This document shows, piece by piece, positions 47,089 through 58,905 of a DNA stretch of 64,000 nt. How positions within the stretch are numbered: the first letter of the stretch is position 1; every line of letters begins with the position of its first letter. The notes under the pieces were generated by a model that did no database searches, was not told the DNA's origin, and saw only the letters and a list, made by a program, of their open reading frames with translations. Made by a program: the position numbers and the translations under genes. Source of the stretch: Metellina segmentata. Its lineage: Eukaryota > Arthropoda > Arachnida > Araneae > Tetragnathidae. Location: contig OX375881.1 of assembly GCA_947359465.1 (NCBI GenBank), positions 76,779,914-76,843,913 on the forward strand, in the 5' to 3' direction.

Positions 47089-47368
47089 CACGCAGTAACA
47101 AGACACGTTTCATTCACAGGAACAGGACGGGATATCCAAAAACATCGGACCGGATGGCCCTCTTCGTTGCTGCCGGACGCACGCAAATTCTCCACTCACG
47201 AGGACGGGATGTCCAAAAACTTCGGACCAGATGGCCCTCTTCGTTGCTGCCGGACGCACGCAAATATTCCACTCACGAGGACGGGATGTCCAAAAAGTTC
47301 GGACGGGATGTCCAAAACTTCGATTTAATGGGAATCGATCTCAATGCATGCCACCATTAATAGGTAGC

Positions 47369-47777
47369 TGTAACATCGGGATAAAAAAAATAACCTTTTT
47401 TAAAGAATTAAAAAAAAATTATTTACATATTGGTAGCGATATTACAGTTACAACTACATCTCATAATACAAAGAAAACATAACGGCTGAAACATGCCACT
47501 CGAACACAGCACCGTGTCCATACTTCAAAAAAAACCATCCAATCGACAAAAAAGCAGTTTTCAAAAAATAACTTTTCACCAACGTTATACATAAAAGAAA
47601 ATAATAAACTTACGGGAAAACCATTTAAGCTCACATAAATATGTCAAAAGAAAAATATATCCTTTCCAAGAGTAATAAGAAGTATAAATAAACACAGGAA
47701 GTATCGCAATGTCTTGGAATACGGAAAAAGAAATACTATCATTATATTTAAAAGATATTCCGGATGTAAACGTTACA
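47369..47777 (-). repeat. 5' LTR of Gmr1-like copy 2
   Basis: From TGTAACATCGGG to GTTACA. Pairs with 27376-27562 plus 35219-35443. Followed by ATAT and the resumption of the CR1 coding sequence. Confidence 0.85.
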
Positions 47778-47781
47778 ATAT

Positions 47782-48500
47782 GGGTTACAGGAACAGTGGA
47801 GCCGAGTACTGTCTGCAGAGAGTAAAGGTAAAGGAGGAAGAAATAGTCAAGGATCTTGGGGTGATAATTCACAGGGATTTTAAAATGGGTCACCAATGTT
47901 CAGCTGCGGGTAAAAAGACTAATAGGTTATTGGGGTATATTAAAAAGACTGTAACTTCAAGGGATAAGAATATAATCTTGCCGTTATATAAGGGTTTAGT
48001 AAGACCACATCTAGAATATGCTGTACCATTCTGGGCTCCATATATGAGAAAGGATATAGAATTAATTGAAAGGTTTCAGCACAGAACTACAAAAATAATA
48101 AAGGGGGTAGCAAATCTAGACTATAATGAACGTTTAAGTAAGCTAAACATGTATACACTGGAAAGAAGAAGAAGAAGGGTGGATTTGAGGCAGCTTTTCA
48201 AGTTGGTAAAACAAGGCGACACAGAGGGCTCAAATTTCAATATGGATAACAGAACAAGGTGCCATGGGTATAAATTGAATAAGACACATTTTAATCGGGA
48301 TTTAAGGAAAAACTACTACTTTAATAGGGTAATAGACAGTTGGAACGCGTTGCCAGAAAATATAGTTAGTTCAAAGGGAGTGTACGAATTTAAGATACAA
48401 TTGGATAGTCAGTGGGATTTGGGGAATTTATAAACAAATGACCAGCCTTGTTGGGCTTGAGCCTTTAGCTGGTAGTCAATATTTGTATTTGTATCTTTAA
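47782..48500 (+). pseudogene. CR1 RT distal region and 3' end
   Basis: An open stretch of about 215 codons with LGVIIHRDFKMGHQC, NRLLGYIKKTV, RPHLEYAVPFWAPY and WNALPENIV, the region after the RT catalytic block in CR1-like elements, ending in TAA at 48431-48433. The 3' UTR contains GCCTTGTTGGGCTTGAGCC and finishes with an ATTTGT repeat, as CR1 tails do. This is the best preserved part of the LINE. Confidence 0.85.
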
Positions 48501-48821
48501 CGAGCTAGGAGATAGGAAAAAGAACTAGATAACTCCAGTTAAAACTATTTGTTTTGCTCGTCCTCTGAAATCGCTAAATGAAACGGTAAAAATAAATTTA
48601 GAAACTGATATCTTTATAATGTTGCTATTGTAAAGAAAATAATAATAATTAAATTCCATTAAATTAAATTTAAAATGTTGTAGATAAAATTTTAACATTC
48701 GGGCGCGATAAAAAAAATTCGGACTACTGTGTGTCAAATTTCATTATTGTAAGTGCCATAGATTCGTTAGGACACTCCTCACAGACAGATAGAGAAACAC
48801 TTCCTTTTATAATAGTAGAGA
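48501..48821 (-). mobile_element. Helitron A 5' segment
   Basis: The + strand reads TCTTTAACGAGCTAGGAGAT, then GTGCCATAGATTCGTTAGGA and finally TTATAATAGTAGAGA, the reverse of the family 5' terminus. It aligns segment for segment with 63375-63728. Confidence 0.75.
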
Positions 48822-50357
48822 GGGTTAAATAAGGACGATCTTACTGATGCGCTATAGAACTATCAACAACCTTAGATATCCACTATATGGATATGCATAC
48901 TATGACGTCTGCCTAAAACCTGACGACTGGTTTCGAGAATCAGACAGTAAAATTTGATCGAGGTCAGACAATAAATTTTGAAACAAAATAAATTTAATGC
49001 ATTATACTGAACAAGGTGACAGACATCCTGCCACGTTGAGTGTGGACAAAAAGGGGACCCTGTTACGAGGCTAAGTGAAGAAACATATTTCATACACTAC
49101 TTCTAAAAATAGATTTCTCTCACCACCGCTGTGGGATAACATAGTGTAATGTGGGATCCTTCATTGAGGCTAGGAAAGACATCTCATGACCGTAAACAGG
49201 TGTCATCGAGTCTAGACGCGGCGTCGGGGAGACGAAAAGGATGGCGGCTCTGTTCTGATCTGGCATCTATGGAGTTTTTGGAAGGTCTCGAAGGAAGATG
49301 ATCGTTTGAAACTTGCCGAGAGAACAACGTTTTGTTCTGGCTCCCATCCTGGGTAACTTATTACGGTAGAACCTCTACCAGAGTTCGCATATTGAACGAT
49401 TTTCTCGGATATCATACCCTGGGATGAGATTTAATGTGCTTTTACCAACGTCATTGTACCCGAAGTGTGATCAATTAAACTGTGCATATAAATAAAAACT
49501 CATTAGTCGAGAGTTTTGGCTAAATTATTTAGTGCCCAACGGGCTACATATATATAAATTAACTGGGCATGTGAATTCCACTGCGTCATTGTTTGAAATA
49601 CGAGAAACTAACAGCATAATGATCAAACTACTGTGACGAATCGTTAAAAACTAATTTAACTAAATATTTTAACCTATCCTTATTTCGAAAAGTTGAAAAC
49701 AAAACTTGTTCATTTCTAATGATTTGAGCCTAGTAAAATTAGTTCTACTCGGATGCTTGACGAGCATAATAAAATATTTTAGATCGCTTTTCAAATGCTC
49801 TTATTTTTATGACTGCAAATCTATACACTTATATTATTCGTAGTAACTTCACTATTTGCTGGAATGAAGTTTGAAAATTCATAGTAATTTCGGAAGACTA
49901 TTTCACCAATAAAGTTTAGATAAATAAATTTTAACAATACAAAATTTTAATTTAAGTTTTAAAATAAGTTAAAAGCAGGGTCGTTCCTGAGTGGCGTGCT
50001 GGGTTTGCTTGCAAGCCATCAGAAAAAGTAGGGGTGATCAAAATACGGTCATGTGTGCTTACAATGTTAAACAAAAATGTCCGGTAGCACATTTACAGAT
50101 ATTTGCTATATTTCTCATTTTAATTGTTACATTTTTAGATTCTTTTTGTGATTTTGATACGACACTTGTTTGGGTATTTTATACTTAATTTCCATTAAAA
50201 TATCTAGAAAGGTACTACTTGAAGCAAGCGATCGTCCCGTTTTTGGCGCTAAATTGGCATTGCATCGCAAAATAGAATAGCTATCTACTTCACACGTGTA
50301 AAGTTTTCGCGTTTGAAAAAAGGAATTTCTGAGAGTCTCGTGTATGTGTGGATGGTC
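48822..50357. other. intergenic, nothing recognised
   Basis: AT-rich sequence with only short ORFs. The part around 48880-49420 is less AT-rich (for example GGCGTCGGGGAGACGAAAAGG near 49218) but shows no conserved motif, RNA fold or transposon end that I can identify. Confidence 0.4.
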
Positions 50358-50584
50358 GACGATTCGGGATCAATCCCCTAAGGGAAAGATCAGAAGACAG
50401 CATCACGTAATTTTGAACCACCGTCAGATGACAAGATAACTCCTGAGCAGAAACCCCATTCACCAAACTTTCATACCACGGTGCGTTATGTGGAAGGACC
50501 ACCAACGTGAGGAAGCACTGACACGAACCACGAACCTTCTGATCTAGAGGACAACACCTTAACCACTAGACCGGTAGGTCGGCG
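50358..50584 (-). repeat. tRNA-derived SINE, minus strand
   Basis: From GGGATCAATCCCCTAAGG through the CGTCAGATGAC block to the tRNA head, whose minus strand reads GCCGACCTACCGGTCTAGTGG and CTCTAGATCAGAAGG. The 3' tail is missing. Confidence 0.75.
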
Positions 50585-51278
50585 CAAAATTCGAAGAATA
50601 TCAGTAATTAGACTTACTGTGGTGTAAATTAATACGTTTAGTTACAATCCTCAATGGAGAAATAAGCGCAATATGAAAATATTGGGATGAAAGAATTGAG
50701 TTGTCCAACAAAATTACCATCCTACGAAGGAGAAATGAACTCAAAGTGAAAATAATCCACGGGAATGAAAAATTTAGAAAGTAACGAAGAAAACAAGAAC
50801 AATGTGCCAAACGAAATTAACATACGCCAATCAAAAATGAAGCTATGAATTGACGAGAAAGCATTTTAATAAAACAAATGATTTATTTAAAAGTTAAGAG
50901 ATAATTAAGTACAAAAGAAAAGCATGTTCACATAGCCATCACATTGTTAGAGCAGTTAAAATTCACACTCCCAATCTTAAATACGTACATCACAAATAAG
51001 TGCATCTACCTACCTACCAGTGCTTCTCCCACTCGCTCCGAATACAGTCAAATCACGTGGTGTTGTCCTCGAATATTTCCCTTGGGGTATTGATATTGGA
51101 CGATCGTCAATTTCAGTTTCAAAGTTTTGCTAACAGATAAGAAAGATAGAAGATGCACCCATAGAGGAACGCACCTGACAGGAATTGAACCTGCCCTTAC
51201 TGCCAGCGCAGTGGGCCTCGGAGTTATCTAGATGTTTTTTCATGAATATCTCGATAGGTTACAAAAGAATGGGCTTTT
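50585..51278. other. intergenic with tRNA-like segment
   Basis: Mostly AT-rich. At 51172-51230 the minus strand reads CCGAGGCCCACTGCGCTGGC and GGCAGGTTCAATTCCTGTC, a B-box-like arm without a matching acceptor stem; probably another tRNA-derived repeat head. Confidence 0.4.
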
Positions 51279-52335
51279 GGCGACGGTCCGGTATCAATCC
51301 CTAAAGGTAGGTAGGTATTTTAATTAACGTTGTATTGGAGCAACACAACTGGCTATTGAAGACGGTCTGGGATCAATATCCAAGGGAAAGATTCAAGGAC
51401 AACGCCACGTAATTTTTAAACACGGTCAGATGACGATGCAACATCTGAGCTGGCATTCTAATCTCCAAAATTCCACACCATTAAACCCGAAAGGCAATAT
51501 ACGAGGACAACGCGGCGTAATTTTGGATCATGGTCAGATGAAGACCATCCCGGTTGGGTCGTCAATAGCACGTTGTATTGTTCTACTACGACGTTAATTA
51601 AAAATTACCAACTACCATCTCAGCTGGAAGAACAGCGGAATAGCAACCGGAGGGTTCCTAGTTCGAATCCAATCTAAGACCACAGTGTACAAAGTGGACT
51701 GGTGCGCGTAAAATCTGTCGTGGCCTCAAAGGTCTTGGGGATGGTGTGGAAGTTTCGAGGATGGGGTGCAAGCTCAGGTGTGACCTCGCATCTGACAATG
51801 GTTTAAAATGTCGTGGTGTCATCTGAGAATCTTTCCCTTCGAGTTTGATCCAGACCGTCACCAAATATTCGGATGTGTTTCTCGGATGGGTGAGACGTAA
51901 ATTAAATACCTTCCTACAGGACAATCGCCAATAGCCCGATGTGTTGCCCCAGTGTGATGTTAATTCCAATACCTTTCACACCTAGATACCGACTTGAGGG
52001 ACTGATCCCGGACCGTCGTCAATAGCCCGTTGTGTTGCTCTAGTACGACGTTAACTAAAATTACCAATTACCAATTACCTAGATACCGAATCTTTACAAT
52101 CCAGTATTTAACAGTTTGGAACGGTAATTAGTAGTTTTTAATTAACTTTGTAGCAGAACAACGCAACGGGCTTTTGATGACGGTCTGGGATCAATCCCCT
52201 AAGGAAAAGATTCTTAAACACTTTCACGTACTTTAAACACTTTCACGTTTTGTACTACGCTCAGATGCCGAGACAACCTCTGAGCTGACTCCCCACTCTC
52301 CAAATTTTCACACCACAGAGCGTAATGTGGAAGGC
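51279..52335. repeat. cluster of SINE copies in both orientations
   Basis: At least four partial copies: minus at 51279-51545, plus at about 51640-51975 (B box GTTCGAATCC near 51660), a plus tail fragment at 51990-52080 (GGACCGTCGTCAATAGCCCG then AATTACC repeats) and minus at 52128-52335. Some are internally duplicated (51300-51320 restarts the tail), indicating insertion into one another. Confidence 0.7.
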
Positions 52336-53981
52336 ATTAAAGGAATACAAACATCCATTCAGTCACCCGGATTTTAACAAGGAACCATCCGATCTATACG
52401 CACGGATGTTTTGCAAAGTTTTACTCACTAAAAATAAGCAAAACTGGAACAATAGAGGTAAAGTTTGGCAACGACGTCGTAACTATAAACCTCAATATTT
52501 TGAACAATCTTGAATTCTTAGTTCTTTGCTTACTTGAACTTGAACTTACTTGATCTAGACACCCGTGATTAACCACGCACGTTTCTGCATTGAACATTGA
52601 ATAAAATTGAAGTTTGTCGTAGGGTTGGCCAAATTTCAGTCATCTCCAAACGTACCACGTCAAGGTAAGCTTTAGAAAAACTTGAGAATTCTCTCATCTC
52701 AGCTATACATTTATCAAGCATGTTTTCATTTCCTTGCATATTTTCATTATCTTTCATATTTTCACTTCCCCGTGATAATCGTTTTGCCAAGAAATGGTGC
52801 AACTTCTAAATCCAAGAATTTCATCGGAGGCCTGCAAGTCAAAGCAGTTGTCTTTCGATATCTCGTTTGATTCACTTGTTTTATATAGTATCTATCAACT
52901 GCTCGTCGTGAGTAATTTTTACTCAAACCGTGGAATCATGCAAGACGTTCCGTTACACTCTTTGACTAGGTATTCTTTTACCAGAGATCACACTATTATA
53001 TTCGTTGATAAGAGTTCTTCAAAGCAAAGACAATATATTGTTCTTAAAATAAACTATCATTCGTACAAACGCTAAACTAACTCCAAGTTCAAGGGGACTG
53101 TCAACTATAGACATTCATGTTATATTCACTGCAAAATATTCATGTTCAAATCAATCTTAAACTTACTACAAGGGTCATCATTCCACATCAAATCTTCGCA
53201 AAAACGAGGGTTATGTCACCCACCATCTCTGATTTTGATGAAGCTTGGTGTACACCTTCCATCATGGTTTAAAGAAGCACCCTTAAATTCCCCCTTCACT
53301 ATTTCAAACAGTTTTAATTTTATAGAACTTAGAAGTTTTGTTAAATCTGTTTTGTCTGCTTGAGACCCTAGACACACTCTTCTCCATAACCAATGATCTT
53401 TGAAATGTTACACAATGCTTAATAAGATGCTAAGAATTTCAGAAAAAATACAACAGCTCTCAAGAAATTTTATAAATGCCTAAAAAAATTTATAAATATA
53501 CTTGTAGTCTAGTCTTTTTGGTGGAAAAACTAGGTTTAGAAAACCTGAATTTTCAGCATATAGGATGCAGGATTGAAATGATTTCAACCGCTTAAAACTA
53601 GTCTAAAATGCTTCAAGTGGTTTGAACCTCACAAGTGGCTTTTTGTTATTTCTTAATAAAAGAAAAGTGAGAAAAAAATTGATGCTTTCTCAAATACAAA
53701 TAGCCATTTATTTCTTAATTTGCAGCAATACAGGTTTTAGAATTGAGGGCATTCTGTAACAATTAACTAGTTGGTTGGATCGTTCATTTCCTAAACAATT
53801 TCTACTTTTGTCTTGAACAAAGCTAAAAGTTGAAAATAATCTTACTACACTTGCTGATGATGCAATGCATGATTGCAATTGTTTTACAAGTTCACAGAAT
53901 TTAGGATCAATGTGTTTCTTTAGTGATAACCACCATGATATGGAATTTACATTTACAGCAGAAACTGAAAAATATGATTTT
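52336..53981. other. intergenic, no gene recognised
   Basis: A minus-strand ORF at 52569-52802 has a short NENM-containing repeat but no family I know. The remainder is AT-rich. The + strand ORF at 53142-53363 is also unrecognised. Confidence 0.35.
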
Positions 53982-54113
53982 GGAAAGTTTGATTGGTATT
54001 GGATTAATATAGATAGAAAATCTGTATATATACATATTTTCTATCTATATTAATCCAATACCAATCAAACTTTCCAACTGCTGTTAGAGATATATATATC
54101 TCTAACAGCAGTT
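53982..54113. repeat. two abutting near-perfect palindromes
   Basis: Arms 53982-54021 and 54036-54075 are perfect 40-bp complements around a 14-bp centre that itself pairs except for one position. Immediately next to it, 54076-54113 is a perfect 38-bp palindrome (AACTGCTGTTAGAGATATA and its complement). A third, imperfect hairpin lies at 54211-54270. Confidence 0.9.
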
Positions 54114-54879
54114 GACGTATATTTTCTTCCTTGATGGAGTTCAACTTCTTGCCTTTGTATTTTGGATGCAACATAAGCAGTAAAATGAACTAGGGTTAAA
54201 CATTAAGGATGATGAATTTTTTTTTCTTCATATAATGACATTCATATATAATATGAAGAAAAAGTTCATCAACATATACTTTCATTGAAGTAACACCTGT
54301 TTATTGTTTTACTTTCTAAATGTTTTTGTATATATATAATATAAAAAGCCAGTTTCATTTTGACCATTGGCCTGGTTAAAACTGAAAAAAAGTGTCTTTT
54401 TGCCAACCATGGTATAATGGAACCTATAGTTTTTTGCGTTGAAAATTATTGCAAAGACATGTTCTTTCTCAACAACAATGAAATTTATAAATTTATGTTG
54501 TTTTTTATTCCTTGTAATTAAAATTTTATGTTTTTTTGAACATTGTGGGATAAAATGGCTACTGGGTAGTCATTTTGTACAACAAATTTTTTACAGTCCA
54601 TAACCAATAGAAAAAATAATTGAAATGAAGTTGTTCCTTCTAAAAGTAACATAATATTGCTCATTATAGGTTTTTTCCAAAAGTGTAGACTTGTTTTTAG
54701 TTCTGGGGTATTTAACACTTAAAAAATTGACTGATTTAAATAAAAAAAAGGGGGGGGGGAATTCTGACAGTAACATTGAATGCTGACATGTAAGGAAATA
54801 AGACCTCCAAATATACTGTAGGGATCCTTTGAAAAAGCACAGGACCAGTAAAAAAAACTACACCCTGTAGCGTTACAGC

Positions 54880-56951
54880 AGTCCAAAGATTTGCTAGGAA
54901 AAGGAATTAACTTAAAGCAGGCGAAAAATTGTGCAGAAGATGTGTAGACAAATTATTTATAACAGTGATGTAGATCAAGAGAGTGAAGTTGAAGATGGTT
55001 GCATGCAACCTGAAGATATTGGGATAAGTTTAGAAGAAAATACCAGTTTGTAGAGAAGATAAGCTATACAAAAGCTGAAAACATCTTACTGTGGCAGGTT
55101 GTTCCCCATTAAAGGGTATAAAAGGGCACGCAGGGTATCTCATACCTGAACGTTTTTCATCGCTTCTTACAGTCATAAATGATGTGCAAAATAATTTTTA
55201 TAGCTAAATAAAAGTAGAAAATGTATCTAATAACATTTTTATACAAAGAAAGGCTACTTATAATTAATTTGTGCACAGTCCTTCTTATTTGGGCATTGAG
55301 CACACCTTTTGCAAACTGTTTTTGCCTTATTAAGAAGTTCCATTTCTTTTTCTGGGTTCTATTTTTCTTTTACACTTTTTTGGAACATTGCTCGGTGGCT
55401 CCTATTCTCTCTGTAATCTTCGATAAGCTGCAAACCCGAATGCTTCAGGAGATCATGTCTGCTTTGATATTGAGGTGGTGGATTATCATCGTGCATTGTA
55501 GAGAGTAAAAGAACGTTCTTGTTTTTCTTTAGCACGTATGACACAAGGGATGTATCCTTTTGAAACGCAAACAAAAAGCAGACTTCTCTTTTTTGAATCC
55601 AAAAGTATTGGAGGAATTTCCTTTTTATTCATTCTTAGAGTTCCAACAACAGTAATTTTTTTCTTTAAAAGTTCTTGGGAGAGTGGATACAACATGTACC
55701 AATTTTCCACTGTAAAATTTCTTCCAGTATTATACAGGAGTGATATCAAATGTTTTACAATGCTACCAGGACTTATCTAACTGGAATGGCCCTTTTGGTT
55801 GCTATCCAGTATATACTTCCATTTTCCAAGTATAAAACACTCTCGACTCAACCAATGCAAAAATTTTCATTCTATATCTTGCTGGCTTCTTAAGCATATA
55901 CTGCCTAAATGGGCACCAGCCTTTAAACGGCTGCAGCTGCTCATCTATTGTCATATACTCTCCTACGTTATAACATTTCTGGCAATTATCAACAATTTTT
56001 TCAAAAAATTCTCTTATTGGAGCTTATTTGTCAGTATCTTTTCTGCTCTGGCGATCACAAATGTGCATTATAAAAGTCCTGACAAAGTGAAGATGATATC
56101 ATCCATTGAATTGTTCTGATGATTTAAAGAATAGTGTGAATATGTAATTCAAGAAATAATTTTGAAATATATAAAAGATTTTTTTCCCCTGTATCAAACA
56201 GATATACAACTTTAGTGACGATTGTGCAACATAGTACAAAAATACCTGAACTTCCTAAATCTGTCATCAGGAAGATTTACAAATTGACGCACAGTGGTCT
56301 TTCTTTGTCATGACAAGCCAGAATGCGACAGTATTTGTGGAATTATAAAAAGTCTAGCTAAAAAACAGTCTTCCGAGACAACTTGACAAGCAGATTACTA
56401 CAAAAACATTTTTTGATTTCAGTGACAAAAAATTTAAAAAAATTCTATTTCTATTATACTGCAAGGGAAGATGTAGACATAACCCACTCTTCCATCGAAA
56501 CCCGTTTTAGAGATGAGCAGACACTCCCTGGAACTCCCAATTTCCACACCTTTAAGCCCCTCAATTCTACAGGCACAATTGAAGCAAGAAAACTTAGCAT
56601 TGTGATAAAGGAACCCCCCCCCACACACTCACTTTCAATTTGAGGAGCCTCCCCAAATTTTCTGTGAATGCTGATGATCTGTATCCTGGATGTTTTATTG
56701 CTTGCAAGTATAATCATTTGTGGTACTTTGGGATGATATCAGAGATTAATCAAGAAAGACTAGGTAGATTCTCTCTCTTTTGTAAAATTTCTTCACTCTG
56801 CTGGCCTAGCTATGACGATTCTCGCGTAATATCATTTCCTCATATGCTTAGTATTGTACAATCCCCACAGACAATTACTGGCAGAAGATACTTCTTTCCC
56901 AACGAGTGTATGGCATTAATAAAAGAAAAAAAATGGAAAATTTACAGGTGA
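54880..56951 (+). pseudogene. decayed gene of an arthropod multicopy family
   Basis: Plus-strand fragments in collinear order: KLCRRCVDKLF with an acidic segment (54930-55050); KPECDSICGIIKSLAKKQSS (about 56320-56380); ITTKTFFDF and KFKKILF (56390-56450); TLPGTPNFHTFKPLN (56520-56567); and a C-terminal region with DDLYPGCFIACKYNHLWYFG and TITGRRYFFPNECM (56640-56930). I recall this layout from uncharacterised, high-copy arthropod proteins, probably transposon-associated, but cannot name the family. Frameshifts and stops separate the pieces, and an antisense piggyBac relic sits in the middle. Confidence 0.45.
55230..56110 (-). pseudogene. piggyBac-type transposase relic
   Basis: Minus-strand fragments: EYMTIDEQLQPFKGWCPF and KKPARYRMKIF (55870-56000), NTGRNFTVENWYMLYPLSQ with ELLKKKITVVGTLR (55600-55740), and LVSYVLKKNKNVLLLST (55470-55545). 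These follow the order of the piggyBac DDE transposase. The first catalytic Asp is in TIDEQ; the second position reads Glu (TVENW); the third lies in a region that has decayed. Several frameshifts. I did not find paired TTAA-flanked ends. Confidence 0.75.
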
Positions 56952-58369
56952 TACTGAGGAGCATTAAACTTGTAAGGAATAGAGGTGTTGTTGTTCTACA
57001 ATAACTGATAGTAGTAGTATGGTATGGTAATCTTTTACTTTAGTTTAAATGTTGTCCTTATTGTTATTTATGTATGTGGTGTTATAATACTGCTTCATTG
57101 TGAATTAAGCTTTAATATATTTAACATGAATGTTAAAAAACCTCTGTTTGTCTGCCATATTGAAATAATGGATGCATTCTTTTTCTTTTGTAAGATGGAC
57201 GTCATTCCATGCAATAATATTCTGAGAAACAAATTGGCACTCCGGCAAGAAAAGTGGTACAAGTCGAAAAATAAAAATGTTGATGTCGTAGAAAAATATG
57301 TACGAGGAGCCCCAGCGTGTTATATTTCTGTTCTATAGAATATGATACAACTTACCGCCATAAATACTTACCTAAAATTTAAAAGAAGCTTTGCTATTTC
57401 AATAAGTTTTATAGTATCCTTTAAGTTGATGTTTCTCAAACTCTGCAATTTTGAGTTGTCACTTTTCTTGCCGAGGTGCAATATAATGTTACATGATTAA
57501 ATATGATTCATATCTTAAAATGTCATTCACGCTGCATCCATGGGGAAAACAGATTTGGTAACCTTATCACACACATTGTGAGGGAGGAAAGACCAAAAAA
57601 TAACAGCATCAGCCCTGCAGACTCTAGGTTGAATCCTCATCGCTTGATGAGGTTATTTGAGAAGTCCAGCAAGCACTGTGCCCTGTAATCCCTGGTTAGC
57701 CTAAAGGAGGAATTGTGCAACAAAGACTCTGTACTGGTTATTGTACCCAATTTTGTTCTGGATACCAATATCCAGTTTTGACCTCAGATTCGATCGGAAA
57801 TAAATGGAGTTCTCAATCGGTATCGGATAAAAATATGAACATACCTTTATATATGGTGACCATCAGGTTGAAGTGAAGCATGGGGTATACAGGTTCCTTC
57901 TTTTGGTGTCAGGTGGTTCTTTCCATCTAATATCTAGAGATTTCTAATATTGGTGATGACAAAGTAAAGTCAGCCGTTTTCTGTTTGGTAACTTCGTTTA
58001 TTTATTTATTCCTTCAATTCGTCGATGGTACATTTTTTTTACAGTAGTTACCATATTTTTTGAAAAATGGTTGGCCACAACCGAAAGATGCTCAGTCTCC
58101 TTTTTCTTAGCGTTTTCGTTTCCGCTCGTTCTCCCCTTCTGACCTTCCCTCAATATTCAGGGTGCTAAGCCCTAACCTTGCCAGAGGGTCAATCCTTATA
58201 TTGGCCTAATCATTGTGCCATTTCAAATATCACCCTCATTGCGTGAAGGGAGAAAGCGCACCCGTTCCATTTTCTCGGAATCGAGGGGTGATGAACTTGG
58301 TTTCTTCAGGGATTCGTTAAGGGACTGAACATTGATACAAATAGGTTGTGTTTCCCTGCTTTTAGGGCA
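56952..58369. other. intergenic, nothing recognised
   Basis: AT-rich, with short ORFs only. The part at 58120-58330 is less AT-rich (CTCCCCTTCTGACCTTCCC, GTGAAGGGAGAAAGCGCACC) and may be transposon or retroelement leader, but I see no diagnostic motif. Confidence 0.35.
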
Positions 58370-58905
58370 AAACAATATCTGATGTGATTGTCATATCACA
58401 GACTCCCCATGGCATGTGCCGCAGCTGTACGTTGACCTAGATGCTCTGTTGAACTTTCTTCTGTCACCAGACAGGCAGATGTTTGGAGAACTGAAGACAA
58501 CATACCCGTTTGCTTCCACTGTGGAAGACCAGGCCATGTGATGCATTATTGCAGAAATCAATGAGCTATTTTCGATGCCTACACAAGCCACCAAGTAGTC
58601 AACACTCAGCCGTAATCCTCGAACCTTTTTGCAGACGAGCTGTAAGAACATTGTCGGCCAGTCCAAACCTGAGATCACCAACACACCGCTATAGATCACC
58701 ATCTCCATATGGCCGACACAATTCCAGTCGATCTCCCCAGCCGCTGAAACGAAGAAAACTAAATTATGCAACCTTCCTTGGAGGTGATGCCGCTGGTTTT
58801 TCAAATCCTCCGGCTGCTGCGAAAATGAATCATCTGGAAGTTACTGTTGCCAATTTGCCAGTCAAAGCACTTTTAGACTTGTTCATTATCTCTAGTATCT
58901 GAAAA
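58370..58905 (+). pseudogene. gag-protease relic of an LTR retrotransposon
   Basis: A CCHC knuckle (VCFHCGRPGHVMHYC, about 58503-58550) is followed after a stop and frameshift by an Arg/Ser-rich stretch (SPSPYGRHNSSRSPQP) and then NHLEVTVANLPVKALLD, where the aspartic protease active site would begin. The DTG triad is lost: D is followed by LFIISSI and a stop at 58900-58902. No LTRs or pol are visible, so it is an isolated relic. Confidence 0.6.

Larger units (their letters stand above)
27376..47777 (-). mobile_element. Gmr1-like Ty3/gypsy retrotransposon, copy 2 (interrupted)
   Basis: Flanked by ATAT (27372-27375 and 47778-47781). The left LTR (27376-27562 plus 35219-35443) is split by a hAT-type element; the right LTR is 47369-47777. 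The internal region has the same gag-PR-IN-RT-RNaseH order as copy 1 and is very similar to it, but has more lesions. The leader is interrupted at 40691-47088. Its LTRs differ from those of copy 1 (for example GCACCGTGTCCATACTTC against GCACTCAGTCCACACTTC), indicating a separate LTR subfamily. Confidence 0.83.
19037..48500 (+). pseudogene. CR1-type non-LTR retrotransposon, degenerate and split by five insertions
   Basis: Collinear + strand fragments of one LINE: an ORF1 remnant with a GTN-containing block and VTVLGLLPGYG (19040-19182, 19718-20070); the endonuclease start FYCNARSVRNKMDEL (about 20078-20141); 20354-20388; an endonuclease/RT piece with YRSP and FADD (27120-27375); and the distal RT region (47782-48433) with LGVII, RPHLEYAVPFWAPY and WNALPENIV. 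The 3' end (48434-48500) finishes in an ATTTGT-type tail. The order and the motifs identify a CR1-like element; the GTN block fits the esterase-like ORF1 of this group. The region between the YRSP motif and FADD is internally deleted, and a one-base frameshift lies near the 27375/47782 junction. Non-functional. Confidence 0.8.
14710..48821 (-). mobile_element. Helitron A, outermost element of the nest
   Basis: On the minus strand the element begins TCTCTACTATTATAAAAGG at 48821 and ends CTAG at 14710, followed by T as Helitrons require. Its 3' region (GCAACGCCGTGCTGGCCAC) is split from the final CTAG by the hAT-type element at 14718-18406. Its core module is split by the CR1 LINE: the part ending TTTTGTTGAAAT lies before 19037 and the part starting TATCTTTAACGAGCTAGGAG follows near 48495, as in the uninterrupted copy at 63340-63400. 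Own sequence is only about 1.0 kb, with no Rep/helicase. The 5' flank is G rather than the expected T on the + strand, probably mutation. Confidence 0.7.
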
